DNA of 64,000 bases, taken from positions 277,760 to 341,759 of the forward strand of contig NZ_JAUFPL010000018.1 in the NCBI RefSeq assembly GCF_030409215.1, given 5' to 3'. Made by a program: the position numbers and the translations under genes. The notes beneath the pieces were generated by a model. It was not told the origin of the DNA. It ran no database searches and was given only the letters and a program-made list of their open reading frames with translations. Each line of letters opens with the position of its first letter. The stretch's first letter is position 1. This DNA comes from Halomonas ramblicola (GTDB lineage Bacteria > Pseudomonadota > Gammaproteobacteria > Pseudomonadales > Halomonadaceae). Positions 50,270 to 59,675 of the stretch are shown piece by piece.

Positions 50270-51666
50270 TCGAAGTCGACGGCACGCTCAAGGCGCGTCT
50301 GGCGGTATGGCTGCTGGTCACCGTCTCGGGGCTGGGCGCGCTGCTGATGCTCGAGGCCAATTTCGCCACCCGTCGCGCCGCCGAGCGTGCCTACGACAGC
50401 CAGCTCGAGGCGGCGGCGCTGACCATCGCCGAGGCCGTGCAGTGGCAGGAGGGCAGGCCGGTGGTGGAGGTGCCCGCCGCGGCGCTGCAGATCCTGGCCA
50501 CCCGCCATCAGGAGCGGGTCTTCTACGCGGTGCTCGATAGCGACGGGCGCCGCATCTCGGCCAATCTCGACCTGCCCATCCCGCCCGCGGCCCGGGAACT
50601 CGCCGCCCGCGAGCCGGTCTGGCGCGACACTCACCATGGCGGCAGCGGCTGGCGGCTGCATGGCCGCGAACACGATTCGGCGGGCTGGGAGAGCCAGGAC
50701 CCGGTGCAGGTCTGGGTCGGCCACACCCTCAGCGGCCGTCAGGCGCTGGCCGGCGAGCTGTTCCAGCGCACTGTGATTCGCTTCCTCGCCATGGTGTTGC
50801 TGGCCGGACTGTTGATGCTGCTGGCGATGCGCGTGGCGCTGAGGCCCATGCGCCGGCTGCGTCACCTGTTGCGCCGCCGCGAGGCCGACGACATGCGCCC
50901 GCTGGATGCCCGGGTGCCGGAGGAGCTACGCGAGATGGCCGAGACCCTCGATACCCTCTTCGCCCGCCAGCGCGAAAGCCGTGACGCCCTGCTGCGTTTC
51001 ACCGCCGACGCCAGCCACCAGCTCAAGACGCCGCTGGCCGGGCTGCAGAGCACCAGCGAACTGGCGCTGCAGAGCCGCGAGCCCGACGAGTGGCGACGCG
51101 CGCTGGCGGCGGTCCACGACGGCACCCGGCGCACCAGCCGCCTGGCCGGTCAGCTGCTCAGCCTGGCGCGGCTGCGCCACGTCAGCGACGGTAGCGAGCT
51201 TCGGCCCCTCGACCTGGTGGCGCTGCTGCGCGAGACGGTACTCGACTGGGCCGAGCGCGAGGTGGCCGCCGACCACGACCTGGGACTCGCCGAGCTACCC
51301 AGCACGCCGGTGCTCGTGCGCGGCGAACCCTGGGCGCTGCGCGAGCTGCTGGGCAACCTGATCGACAACGCCCTGCGCTACACCCCGCCGGGCAGCGAGA
51401 TCACCCTGGGGCTCGAGACGCCTGGCGACGGAGCGGTACTCTATATCGAGGACGACGGCCCCGGCGTCGCGCCCGAGGTGCGCGAGCGCCTGCTGCGGCC
51501 CTTCGAGCGCGGCGGGCGTCAGGACACGCACGGCTCCGGCCTGGGCCTGGCGATCGTCGACTCGATCGCCCGGCGCCACGATGCCCGCCTGAAGGTGAGC
51601 GACCGCCAACCCCGCGGGCTGCGGATCGACCTGCGTTTCCCCCCGGTGGCGGGGGAGGGCGCCTGA
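50266..51666 (+). CDS. tctE: Sensor histidine kinase, TctE-like
   Basis: A 466-residue kinase with two membrane helices (about 12-32 and 168-188) around a periplasmic TctE-type sensor. HAMP, the phospho-acceptor His251 in ADASHQLKTPLAGLQ, and the ATPase motifs NLIDNALRYTPPG, EDDGPGV and GSGLGLAIV follow. The start overlaps tctD; the stop overlaps the solute-binding protein gene (TGATG), giving a three-gene signalling operon. Confidence 0.92.
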   Translation: MIEVDGTLKARLAVWLLVTVSGLGALLMLEANFATRRAAERAYDSQLEAAALTIAEAVQWQEGRPVVEVPAAALQILATRHQERVFYAVLDSDGRRISANLDLPIPPAARELAAREPVWRDTHHGGSGWRLHGREHDSAGWESQDPVQVWVGHTLSGRQALAGELFQRTVIRFLAMVLLAGLLMLLAMRVALRPMRRLRHLLRRREADDMRPLDARVPEELREMAETLDTLFARQRESRDALLRFTADASHQLKTPLAGLQSTSELALQSREPDEWRRALAAVHDGTRRTSRLAGQLLSLARLRHVSDGSELRPLDLVALLRETVLDWAEREVAADHDLGLAELPSTPVLVRGEPWALRELLGNLIDNALRYTPPGSEITLGLETPGDGAVLYIEDDGPGVAPEVRERLLRPFERGGRQDTHGSGLGLAIVDSIARRHDARLKVSDRQPRGLRIDLRFPPVAGEGA

Positions 51667-52688
51667 TGCGTGGCGTGCGCCAGGCACTGCTGCTGGTCGT
51701 CGGCCTGATGGCGCCGCTGTCGGGGGTGGCGGCGACGCCGCTGGTGGTCGAGGCGGCACTCGACCGCCAGGTAGTCGAGCCACTGCTTGAGGCCTTCGCG
51801 CAGGCCCATCCCGAGATCGACCTGATCTTCCGCGACCGCTCGACGCTGGAGGTCGACGCCCTGATCGAGGACGCCGACCCGGCGCCGGACGTGGTGATCA
51901 GCTCGGCGATGCCCTGGCAGATGGATCGCGTCAACCAGGGCTATGCGCGGCGCCTCGATACGCCGCAGGCCCGCGATTGGCCGGAGTGGGCCAAGTGGCG
52001 CAACGAGGTGTTCGGCTTCACCTTCGAGCCCATCGTCATGGCCTACCGGCTCGACCTCTCACGGCACATGCTGCCGCCGAAGACCCACGCCGACCTGCAC
52101 GCCCTGCTGACCGCGGAGCGTGACACCCTGCGCGGCCGGGTGACCACCTACTCACCCTCGCGCAGCGGCGTCGGCTACACGCTGTTCCAGCAGGACGCTC
52201 GCTACACCCCGCGCTTCTGGGACCTGGTCGCCGCCATGGGGGAGGCCGAGGCCAGTCTCGAGGCCAACACCCGTGCCATGCTCCAGGGCCTCAGCGAGGG
52301 GCGCTACTGGCTGGGCTACAACCTGCTGGGGTCCTACGCCATGGTCTGGGCCCAGCAGCACCCCGAGGTGGTCGTGCAGGTGCCCGAGGACTATGCCCTG
52401 GTGATGATGCGCATGGCCTTCATTCACCGTGACGCCCCGCACCCCCGCGCCGCCGAGGCCTTCCTCGACTTCCTGCTTGGCCGCGAGGGGCAGCGCGTGC
52501 TCGCCGGTCAGACCCCGTTGTTCAGTGTGCGCCCCGACGTCATCGGCCCCTACACCGCCCAGCGGCTGCGCGACCAGGTGGGCGATCGCCTCTATCCCAT
52601 CCCGCTGAATGCCTCGCTGCTCGCCTTCGTCGACCCGCAGCGTCGTGATGCCTTCCTGAGGCGTTGGAGGCGAGAATTTGCGCGTTGA
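51666..52688 (+). CDS. Periplasmic solute-binding protein coupled to the two-component system
   Basis: A 340-residue binding protein of the Fe3+/phosphoglycerate ABC-receptor fold (AfuA/PgtC-like). The signal peptide (about 1-23) ends SGVAA; the fold includes VVEAALDRQVVEPLLEAF and, near the C-terminus, FLDFLLGREGQRVL. No ABC permease or ATPase gene is adjacent; it is translationally coupled to the kinase. By analogy to PgtC in the Pgt system it probably serves as a co-sensor that presents ligand to TctE and is not a transport component (inference). Confidence 0.85.
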   Translation: MRGVRQALLLVVGLMAPLSGVAATPLVVEAALDRQVVEPLLEAFAQAHPEIDLIFRDRSTLEVDALIEDADPAPDVVISSAMPWQMDRVNQGYARRLDTPQARDWPEWAKWRNEVFGFTFEPIVMAYRLDLSRHMLPPKTHADLHALLTAERDTLRGRVTTYSPSRSGVGYTLFQQDARYTPRFWDLVAAMGEAEASLEANTRAMLQGLSEGRYWLGYNLLGSYAMVWAQQHPEVVVQVPEDYALVMMRMAFIHRDAPHPRAAEAFLDFLLGREGQRVLAGQTPLFSVRPDVIGPYTAQRLRDQVGDRLYPIPLNASLLAFVDPQRRDAFLRRWRREFAR

Positions 52689-52733
52689 GGTGTCATTCAA
52701 GCCTGGGAAGGACCTTGGGTGTGACCCAACGCA

Positions 52734-52755
52734 AGGCGCCCGGCGGTGGCCGGGC
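52734..52755. terminator. Bidirectional hairpin between convergent genes
   Basis: GCGCCCGGC (52734-52742) and GCCGGGCGC (52747-52755), loop GGTG, between the ends of the binding-protein gene and the PRC-barrel gene. No U run on either strand, so termination efficiency is uncertain. Confidence 0.55.
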
Positions 52756-52778
52756 GCTGCGGGTCGAGGGGGGAGGGG

Positions 52779-53336
52779 TTACTGGTTGGCGTCGCCCGAC
52801 AGGGCGTCGCGGGCGGTTTCCCAGGCGCGGCGGGCGTTCTCGCGGGTGGTCTCCCAGGCCTGCTCGGCGCCTTCCTGGGTGGTCTCCCAGGCGCTCTGGG
52901 CGCCTTCCTGGGTGTCCATCCAGGCCTCGCGGGTGCGCTCGCGGGCCTGCTGCCACCAGTCGTTGTCGTAGACCGGGTAGTCCTCGAGCTCCTCGGCGGT
53001 GGCCTCCAGCATCACGCGGTGCTCCACCTCGCCGTCGCTCTCCGCCTGGGTGGTCAGGCTGAATTGGCCGGCCTCGACGACGAGCTCGCGGCCGCCCAGG
53101 CCCAGGACCTCGCCGCTCTCGACCACCAGGGCGGTGACCTGCATGGCCTCGTCGAGCAGGATGTCCTCCACCTCGCCGACTCGCTCCTCGGGGGCGTCGC
53201 TCAGGTAGACGTCGGCGTCGAGGATATCATCGGCCGAGTAGAGGCCCTGGGGCTGGTGGTCCTGCTGGGCGGCAGCGGCCAGCGACAGGCCGCCGGCCAG
53301 GGCGGCAATGGCGAGGGTCAGGGCGTGCTTGGTCAT
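52779..53336 (-). CDS. Secreted PRC-barrel protein with four 11-residue repeats
   Basis: A 185-residue protein with a signal peptide (about 1-23) and a PRC-barrel-like domain (about 33-115, VYLSDAPEERVGEVEDILLDEAMQVTAL shown across that span). The C-terminal 60 residues form four tandem 11-mers starting AWMDTQEG, AWETTQEG, AWETTREN and AWETARDA, resembling LEA-type amphipathic repeats. Such domains often protect surfaces during desiccation or osmotic stress, which suits a halophile (inference). The ATG at 53336 has AAGGAG upstream; the frame before it is unlikely to be translated. Confidence 0.8.
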   Translation of the reverse strand: MTKHALTLAIAALAGGLSLAAAAQQDHQPQGLYSADDILDADVYLSDAPEERVGEVEDILLDEAMQVTALVVESGEVLGLGGRELVVEAGQFSLTTQAESDGEVEHRVMLEATAEELEDYPVYDNDWWQQARERTREAWMDTQEGAQSAWETTQEGAEQAWETTRENARRAWETARDALSGDANQ

Positions 53337-53517
53337 GGCGGTCTCCTTGCTCGGGTTCGAAACGTGATGGCGCTTCATGTCGACACTCCTTTCCGTGAGT
53401 GTAGTGCGGCACCCTTCGTTGGGTACCAATCCTCACCCTAGCCCAGTCATCGCAGCAGGTGAGTAATGTAAGGTTTGCTAATGTAAGAGAAGGATACAGA
53501 CTCGCCGAGGGCCACCC

Positions 53518-53547
53518 GTGACGCGACAGGGCACGGGGCGTTATAAT
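53518..53547 (+). promoter_or_regulatory. Sigma-70 promoter of guaB
   Basis: A perfect -10 TATAAT (53542-53547) follows a fair -35 GTGACG (53518-53523) with 18-nt spacing, about 50 nt upstream of the guaB start. No PurR site was recognised. Confidence 0.75.
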
Positions 53548-53557
53548 GGAGGATTAA

Positions 53558-55066
<1,509 letters not shown>

Positions 55067-55096
55067 CGCCCGCCCGAGAGGGAAGAAAGAAGAGAT

Positions 55097-55162
55097 AAGA
55101 GGGAAGAGGGGGGACGAAGAGGCGGGATAGGGCCGCCTCTTCCTTCTTCGTTCTTCCCTCTT
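55097..55162 (+). repeat. Long imperfect inverted repeat in a purine-rich guaB-guaA spacer
   Basis: Outer arms AAGAGGGAAGA (55097-55107) and TCTTCCCTCTT (55152-55162) flank a central 10-bp stem GAAGAGGCGG (55116-55125) with CCGCCTCTTC (55133-55142). The left half is almost all purine over about 50 nt, the right half almost all pyrimidine. It may attenuate or stabilise the guaBA transcript; there is no U run. Confidence 0.75.
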
Positions 55163-55224
55163 CATTCCGAGAAGACAGTGACCCAGGCCGCGACGCTTGA
55201 GTCCGCAACGGCGGTGCCCCTTTC

Positions 55225-56802
55225 ATGACAGATATCCACGCCCACAAGATCCTGATCCTCGACTTCGGCTCCCAGTACACCCAACTGATCGCCCGCCGCG
55301 TGCGCGAGATCGGCGTCTACTCCGAGGTCCGTGCCTTCGACATCACCGAGGACGAGATCCGCGCCTACGACCCCAACGGCATCATCCTTGCCGGCGGGCC
55401 GGAATCCGTCACCGAGCTCGACTCGCCCCGCGCCCCACAGTGCGTGTTCGAGCTGGGCCTGCCGGTGCTGGGCATCTGCTACGGCATGCAGACCATGGCC
55501 GAGCAGCTCGGCGGCGCCGTGGAGGGCTCCCACAAGCGCGAGTTCGGCTACGCCCAGGTGCGCATCGACGCCGAGACCGCGCTGTTCAAGGACATCAAGG
55601 ACCACGTCGACTTCGAGACCGACAAGGGCCTGCTCGACGTCTGGATGAGCCACGGCGACAAGGTCGCCGAGGTGCCGGCCGAGTTCACCGTCACCGCCTC
55701 CACGCCGAGCTGTCCCATCGCCGCCATGGCCTGGGAGGAAAAGCGCTTCTACGGCGTGCAGTTCCACCCCGAGGTGACCCACACCCGCCAAGGGCAACGC
55801 ATCCTCGAGCACTTCGTGCTCGACATCTGCCAGGCGGAGCGCTGGTGGACCCCGGCACAGATCATCGAGGACCAGGTCGAGCGCGTCCGCGAGCAGGTGG
55901 GCGACCGCCATGTGCTGCTCGGCCTCTCCGGCGGCGTGGATTCCTCGGTGGTAGCGGCGCTGCTGCACAAGGCCATCGGCGACCAGCTGACCTGCGTGTT
56001 CGTCGACAACGGCCTGCTGCGCAAGGCCGAGGGCGACCAGGTGATGGAGACCTTCGCTCGACACATGGGCGTGCGGGTGATCCGCGTGGACGCCGAGGAC
56101 CTGTTCCTCGACAAGCTCGAGGGCGAGGCCGACCCCGAGGCCAAGCGCAAGATCATCGGCAACACCTTCATCGACGTCTTCGACGCCGAGGCCGCCAAGA
56201 TCGAGGGCGTCGACTTCCTGGCCCAGGGCACCATCTACCCCGACGTCATCGAGTCCGCCGCCGCCAAGACCGGCAAGGCGCATGTCATCAAGTCGCACCA
56301 CAACGTCGGCGGCCTGCCCGAGACCATGAAGCTCAAGCTGGTCGAGCCGCTGCGCGAGCTGTTCAAGGACGAGGTGCGCAAGCTCGGCCTCGAGCTCGGC
56401 CTGCCGTATGACATGGTCTACCGCCACCCCTTCCCGGGGCCGGGCCTCGGCGTGCGCATCCTCGGCGAGGTCAAGAAGGAGTACGCCGACATCCTGCGCG
56501 AGGCCGACGCCATCTTCATCGAGGAGCTGCACAAGGCCGACTGGTACCACAAGACCAGCCAGGCCTTCGCCGTCTTCCTGCCGGTGAAGTCCGTGGGTGT
56601 GGTCGGCGACGGCCGCCGCTACGAGTGGGTCATCGCCCTGCGCGCCGTGGAGACCATCGACTTCATGACCGCCCGCTGGGCGCACCTGCCCTACGAGCTG
56701 CTGGAGACCGTCTCCAACCGCATCATCAACGAGCTCAGCGGCGTCTCCCGCGTCACCTACGACGTGAGCAGCAAGCCGCCCGCGACGATCGAGTGGGAGT
56801 GA
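55225..56802 (+). CDS. guaA: GMP synthase (glutamine-hydrolysing)
   Basis: A 525-residue enzyme converting XMP to GMP. The class I amidotransferase domain has Cys85 in LGICYGMQ and the His/Glu pair in QFHPEV; the ATP pyrophosphatase domain has the P-loop [10 protein letters not shown]; the C-terminal dimerisation domain ends TIEWE. All intact. Its 3' end is duplicated at 59172-59365, which marks guaA as an integration site in this genome. Confidence 0.97.
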   Translation: MTDIHAHKILILDFGSQYTQLIARRVREIGVYSEVRAFDITEDEIRAYDPNGIILAGGPESVTELDSPRAPQCVFELGLPVLGICYGMQTMAEQLGGAVEGSHKREFGYAQVRIDAETALFKDIKDHVDFETDKGLLDVWMSHGDKVAEVPAEFTVTASTPSCPIAAMAWEEKRFYGVQFHPEVTHTRQGQRILEHFVLDICQAERWWTPAQIIEDQVERVREQVGDRHVLLGLSGGVDSSVVAALLHKAIGDQLTCVFVDNGLLRKAEGDQVMETFARHMGVRVIRVDAEDLFLDKLEGEADPEAKRKIIGNTFIDVFDAEAAKIEGVDFLAQGTIYPDVIESAAAKTGKAHVIKSHHNVGGLPETMKLKLVEPLRELFKDEVRKLGLELGLPYDMVYRHPFPGPGLGVRILGEVKKEYADILREADAIFIEELHKADWYHKTSQAFAVFLPVKSVGVVGDGRRYEWVIALRAVETIDFMTARWAHLPYELLETVSNRIINELSGVSRVTYDVSSKPPATIEWE

Positions 56803-56835
56803 TGCCCGTCGCTCACTGATCCCCGAACGGCATCC

Positions 56836-56867
56836 AGGGGTCTACCAATGGGTAGGCCCCTTTTTTT
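56836..56867 (+). terminator. Intrinsic terminator after guaA
   Basis: GGGGTCTACC (56837-56846) pairs with GGTAGGCCCC (56851-56860, one G-T pair), loop AATG, followed by seven T (56861-56867). It lies about 35 nt past the guaA stop. Confidence 0.92.
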
Positions 56868-57024
56868 GCAATCCGTTACGTAGTCTTGTGTACTTGGGCT
56901 AAGGTCGCTTGAGATGACCGCCGATAACGAGTGGCAAGGAACCAGGGACAGTCGAAGGGAGGTGGCATGCGGGGCCATCACACCATGCCGGGCAGGGCGG
57001 TAGCGGGCGAGGGCGGAGCATCTC

Positions 57025-57810
57025 ATGCATAGGGCCGCCCTCTATCGGCAATTGGCCCCGGCGACCTGGCACGGCCCAGGCTTGTCGCCGGCCAACCGAG
57101 GCATCTGCTTGCTCATCCTGTTCGCTTCGCTGGTCGCCGTTCTGGAGACCGAACCTACCCTGCGTCGCCTGGCGCCAAAAACCTTCTCTATCCTCGAGAT
57201 GGGCCTGGTCACCATCTTCGTCCTTGAGTATGGGTTACGCCTCTATGCGGCGGGGGAAAATCCCCGCTATCGGGGGATCGTTGGCCGCATCCGCTATGTC
57301 TTCACCTTCTGGGCGCTGGTCGACCTGATCGCCATCCTGCCATTCTTCCTTGGTTTCCTTTCCTTCAACAACGCCTTCCTGCTGAGGCTGCTGCGAATCT
57401 TACGCATGCTGAGGCTGGCGCGTCTCGGGCGATTCAGCAGTGCCTGGTCGGCACTGGCCGATGCCTTGAGCAGTCGGATTCATGAGCTGTTGTTAAGTGT
57501 GGGAGTGGCGGCTTTGCTGTTGCTGTTCTCATCGGCGTGCCTCTATGTAGTGGAAGCCGCCGGCCAGCCCGAGGCCTTCGGCAGCGTGCCGCGAGCACTG
57601 TGGTGGAGCATCGCGACGCTGACCACAGTGGGCTACGGTGATGTGACCCCTGTGACGACGCTGGGCAAGTTGTTCGCCGGCCTCACCGCCGTGGCAGGCA
57701 TCGGCATCATCGCCATGCCCACCGGCATCCTGGCGGCGGCTTTCAGCGACGCCTTTCAAAACAAGCACAAGACACCAGGAGAACGAGAATGGAACGACCC
57801 GACTACGTGA
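57025..57810 (+). CDS. Voltage-gated-type ion channel, island-borne
   Basis: A 261-residue six-helix channel. S4 reads LLRLLRILRMLRLARLGR, with regularly spaced Arg, and the pore has the K+ filter TTVGYGD between S5 and S6 (about 192-198). The N-terminus is short, and the C-terminal tail is only about 20 residues, without the zinc ribbon of the channel at 33.1-34.0 kb. Its last 22 nt overlap the following nuclease-like gene, indicating coupled translation. Inside a guaA-delimited segment next to a defence system it may be a membrane effector, but a housekeeping K+ channel cannot be excluded. Confidence 0.85.
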   Translation: MHRAALYRQLAPATWHGPGLSPANRGICLLILFASLVAVLETEPTLRRLAPKTFSILEMGLVTIFVLEYGLRLYAAGENPRYRGIVGRIRYVFTFWALVDLIAILPFFLGFLSFNNAFLLRLLRILRMLRLARLGRFSSAWSALADALSSRIHELLLSVGVAALLLLFSSACLYVVEAAGQPEAFGSVPRALWWSIATLTTVGYGDVTPVTTLGKLFAGLTAVAGIGIIAMPTGILAAAFSDAFQNKHKTPGEREWNDPTT

Positions 57811-59165
57811 AGCGAGCCGAGGTAGCCAGGCTGATTCCGGTGGTGGCGGATACCAGCCGCGAGCAACGTGCGGCCTCGGTGCTGCTTGCCGCACTGCGCG
57901 GTGTATATGAGTTCCGTCAGTTGATGCTGGGCTCGCTGGGGATTCGTGTCGGCAGTCGCGCGACCCTGGAGGCCTGGACCGAGGTGGTGCTGGAAGCCGA
58001 CGTCGATGCGGACAAGAGCGACCGCCCGGATGGACTGCTCGTGCTGGAGACGGGGCGCAAGCGCTGGTCGGCACTCATCGAGGCCAAAATCGGGAACGCC
58101 GAGATCGGCGAGGAGCAGCTCAAGCACTACCTCCAGCAGGCCAAGAAGCACAAGGTGGATGCGGTGCTGACCATCACCAACCAGTTCGTGGCGATGCCCT
58201 CCCACCATCCGGTGAAGGTGCCGAAGACTCTGCTCAAGGGTGCTGAACTGTATCACTGGTCGTGGATGTATGCGGTGACCCAGGCGACGCTGCTGCTGGA
58301 ATCCGGCGAGATCACCTCGCCCGATCAGCGGTTCCTGCTGGAGGAGGTCCTGCGCTATCTCGGCCATGAGTCCAGTGGCATCTCCCGCTTCGACAGCATG
58401 AACCGCGAGTGGAAGGAGGTGGTGGGCAAGGTCAAGAGCGGCGCCGTGCTGGGCAAGAGCAGCGAAGAGGTGGAGAACACGGTTTCCAGTTGGCACCAGG
58501 AGCAGCGTGACCTCTGCCTGGTGATGAGTCGCAAGCTGGGGCGGCCCGTCAAACTGAAGCTGGCTCGCGCGCATCGTACCGACCCGGTGAAACGCCTCAA
58601 GGACGACTGCGAGGTCCTGGCGAAGGACAAGGTACTGCACTGCTGCCTGGAGGTGCCGGATGCTGCAGCGGATCTGGACGTCACGGCCGACCTGACCCTG
58701 CGAACCATTGTCTGCTCCATGCGTCTCTCTGCACCACAGGACAAGAAGCGCAGCACGGCACGGGTCAACTGGCTGGCGCGGCAGCTCACCAAGGCGGAGC
58801 CCGAGGGCATGCTCGTCAAGGCCATACGCCCCGGTCGCGCCGAGGAGACTCAGGCGCCTCTGACCCAGGTACTTGAAGATGCCACGGCGCTGGACTCACC
58901 TGCTACCACGGTGGTCCCCAGTGCCTTCGAGATCTTCTACATGGTCGATCTCGCCCACCGATTCGCCGGCAGCAAGGTCTTCATCGAGGAGCTGGAGAGG
59001 GCCGTCCCACATTTCTACGAGCAGGTAGGCCAACGTCTTCGTGCCTGGGTGGCGCCGCCGCCCAAGCTGCATAAGCGTGATCCGGTTGGGGATAAAAGCG
59101 ATGACGGGGCAGAGGATGCGGCGACAGGACAAGATGATACGGCAGGATGGGATGCGGCGGAGTAG
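57789..59165 (+). CDS. PD-(D/E)XK nuclease-like protein of unknown family
   Basis: A 458-residue protein I do not recognise as a named family. Residues 60-135 show a PD-(D/E)XK-type core: Asp81 in DRPDGLLVLE, Glu98-x-Lys100 in LIEAKIG, Gln110 in EEQLKHYL. The order and the trailing QxxxY pattern match nucleases that act on DNA. The middle (about 180-250) is charged and helical; residues 300-410 may form a second domain; the C-terminus is acidic and disordered (about 430-458). AGGAGA lies before the ATG, which overlaps the channel gene. Expected role: effector nuclease or DNA-processing partner (inference). Confidence 0.75.
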   Translation: MERPDYVKRAEVARLIPVVADTSREQRAASVLLAALRGVYEFRQLMLGSLGIRVGSRATLEAWTEVVLEADVDADKSDRPDGLLVLETGRKRWSALIEAKIGNAEIGEEQLKHYLQQAKKHKVDAVLTITNQFVAMPSHHPVKVPKTLLKGAELYHWSWMYAVTQATLLLESGEITSPDQRFLLEEVLRYLGHESSGISRFDSMNREWKEVVGKVKSGAVLGKSSEEVENTVSSWHQEQRDLCLVMSRKLGRPVKLKLARAHRTDPVKRLKDDCEVLAKDKVLHCCLEVPDAAADLDVTADLTLRTIVCSMRLSAPQDKKRSTARVNWLARQLTKAEPEGMLVKAIRPGRAEETQAPLTQVLEDATALDSPATTVVPSAFEIFYMVDLAHRFAGSKVFIEELERAVPHFYEQVGQRLRAWVAPPPKLHKRDPVGDKSDDGAEDAATGQDDTAGWDAAE

Positions 59166-59171
59166 TGATTA

Positions 59172-59365
59172 TCGTCGACGGTCACCGGTACGAGTGGGGC
59201 ATCGCCCTGCGCGCCGTGTAGGCCATCGACTTCATGGCTGCTCGCTGGGCGCACCTGCCCTACGAGCTGCTGGAGATCGTCTCCAACCGCATCATCAACG
59301 AGCTCGTTTCCTGCGTCACCTACGACGTCAGCAGTAAGCCGCCCGCGACCATTGAGTGGGAGTGA
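59172..59365 (+). pseudogene. guaA: Remnant of guaA 3' end
   Basis: The fragment aligns with the last 66 codons of guaA (about nt 56605-56802) but is broken by an in-frame TAG (GCCGTGTAGGCC, where guaA has GTGGAGACC) and a 6-nt deletion near the end. It still finishes with ATTGAGTGGGAGTGA, the same terminal peptide as guaA. It starts 7 nt after the nuclease-like gene. Divergence shows that the duplication is old or came from a different strain. Confidence 0.9.
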
Positions 59366-59608
59366 GTTCTTAAGTTTTTTATGTCTATAATGTTTATGGT
59401 AAAAAGAATAGGGAAACTGATGAGGTAACCTTTACTGAAACTGCTGTATGCCGGCATGTTGAAAGCGATTGAAAAGTGAACGTACTCCGTGCATGACTGG
59501 AACCTGACGCTATCTCAACTGAGCATCCACTTTGAAGACCGAGCCGATGAATGCGCCGATCTTTTAAAACCTGATGATGCAGAGCTATGAGTGCCCTTAA
59601 AAAATAGG

Positions 59609-59637
59609 TTGACAGACCTTTGCATGATCTGTCAGAT
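59609..59637 (+). promoter_or_regulatory. gajA promoter overlapped by a perfect inverted repeat
   Basis: TTGACA (59609-59614) is a perfect -35; a weak TCAGAT (59632-59637) sits 17 nt downstream. A perfect inverted repeat, TGACAGA (59610-59616) and TCTGTCA (59628-59634) with an 11-nt spacer, covers both elements, so a dimeric repressor bound here would block transcription. The rest of the roughly 310-nt AT-rich gap 59366-59675 holds a TATAAT at 59386-59391 without a matching -35. Confidence 0.6.
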
Positions 59638-59675
59638 TTCAAATGTTCTTGCCGAAAGAAAAAGGTGCGTGCTCT

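Larger units (their letters stand above)
56803..59365 (+). mobile_element. Segment bracketed by guaA 3'-end direct repeats (integration scar)
   Basis: The last roughly 200 nt of guaA are repeated at 59172-59365 in the same orientation, including the stop codon. Segments of 34 and 28 nt are identical, with scattered changes and a 6-nt deletion elsewhere. Integrative elements that use the guaA 3' end restore the gene at one side and leave a remnant at the other, which is exactly this picture. The segment carries an ion channel gene and a nuclease-like gene but no integrase, so it is either a remnant or one part of a larger island extending beyond the window. Confidence 0.6.
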
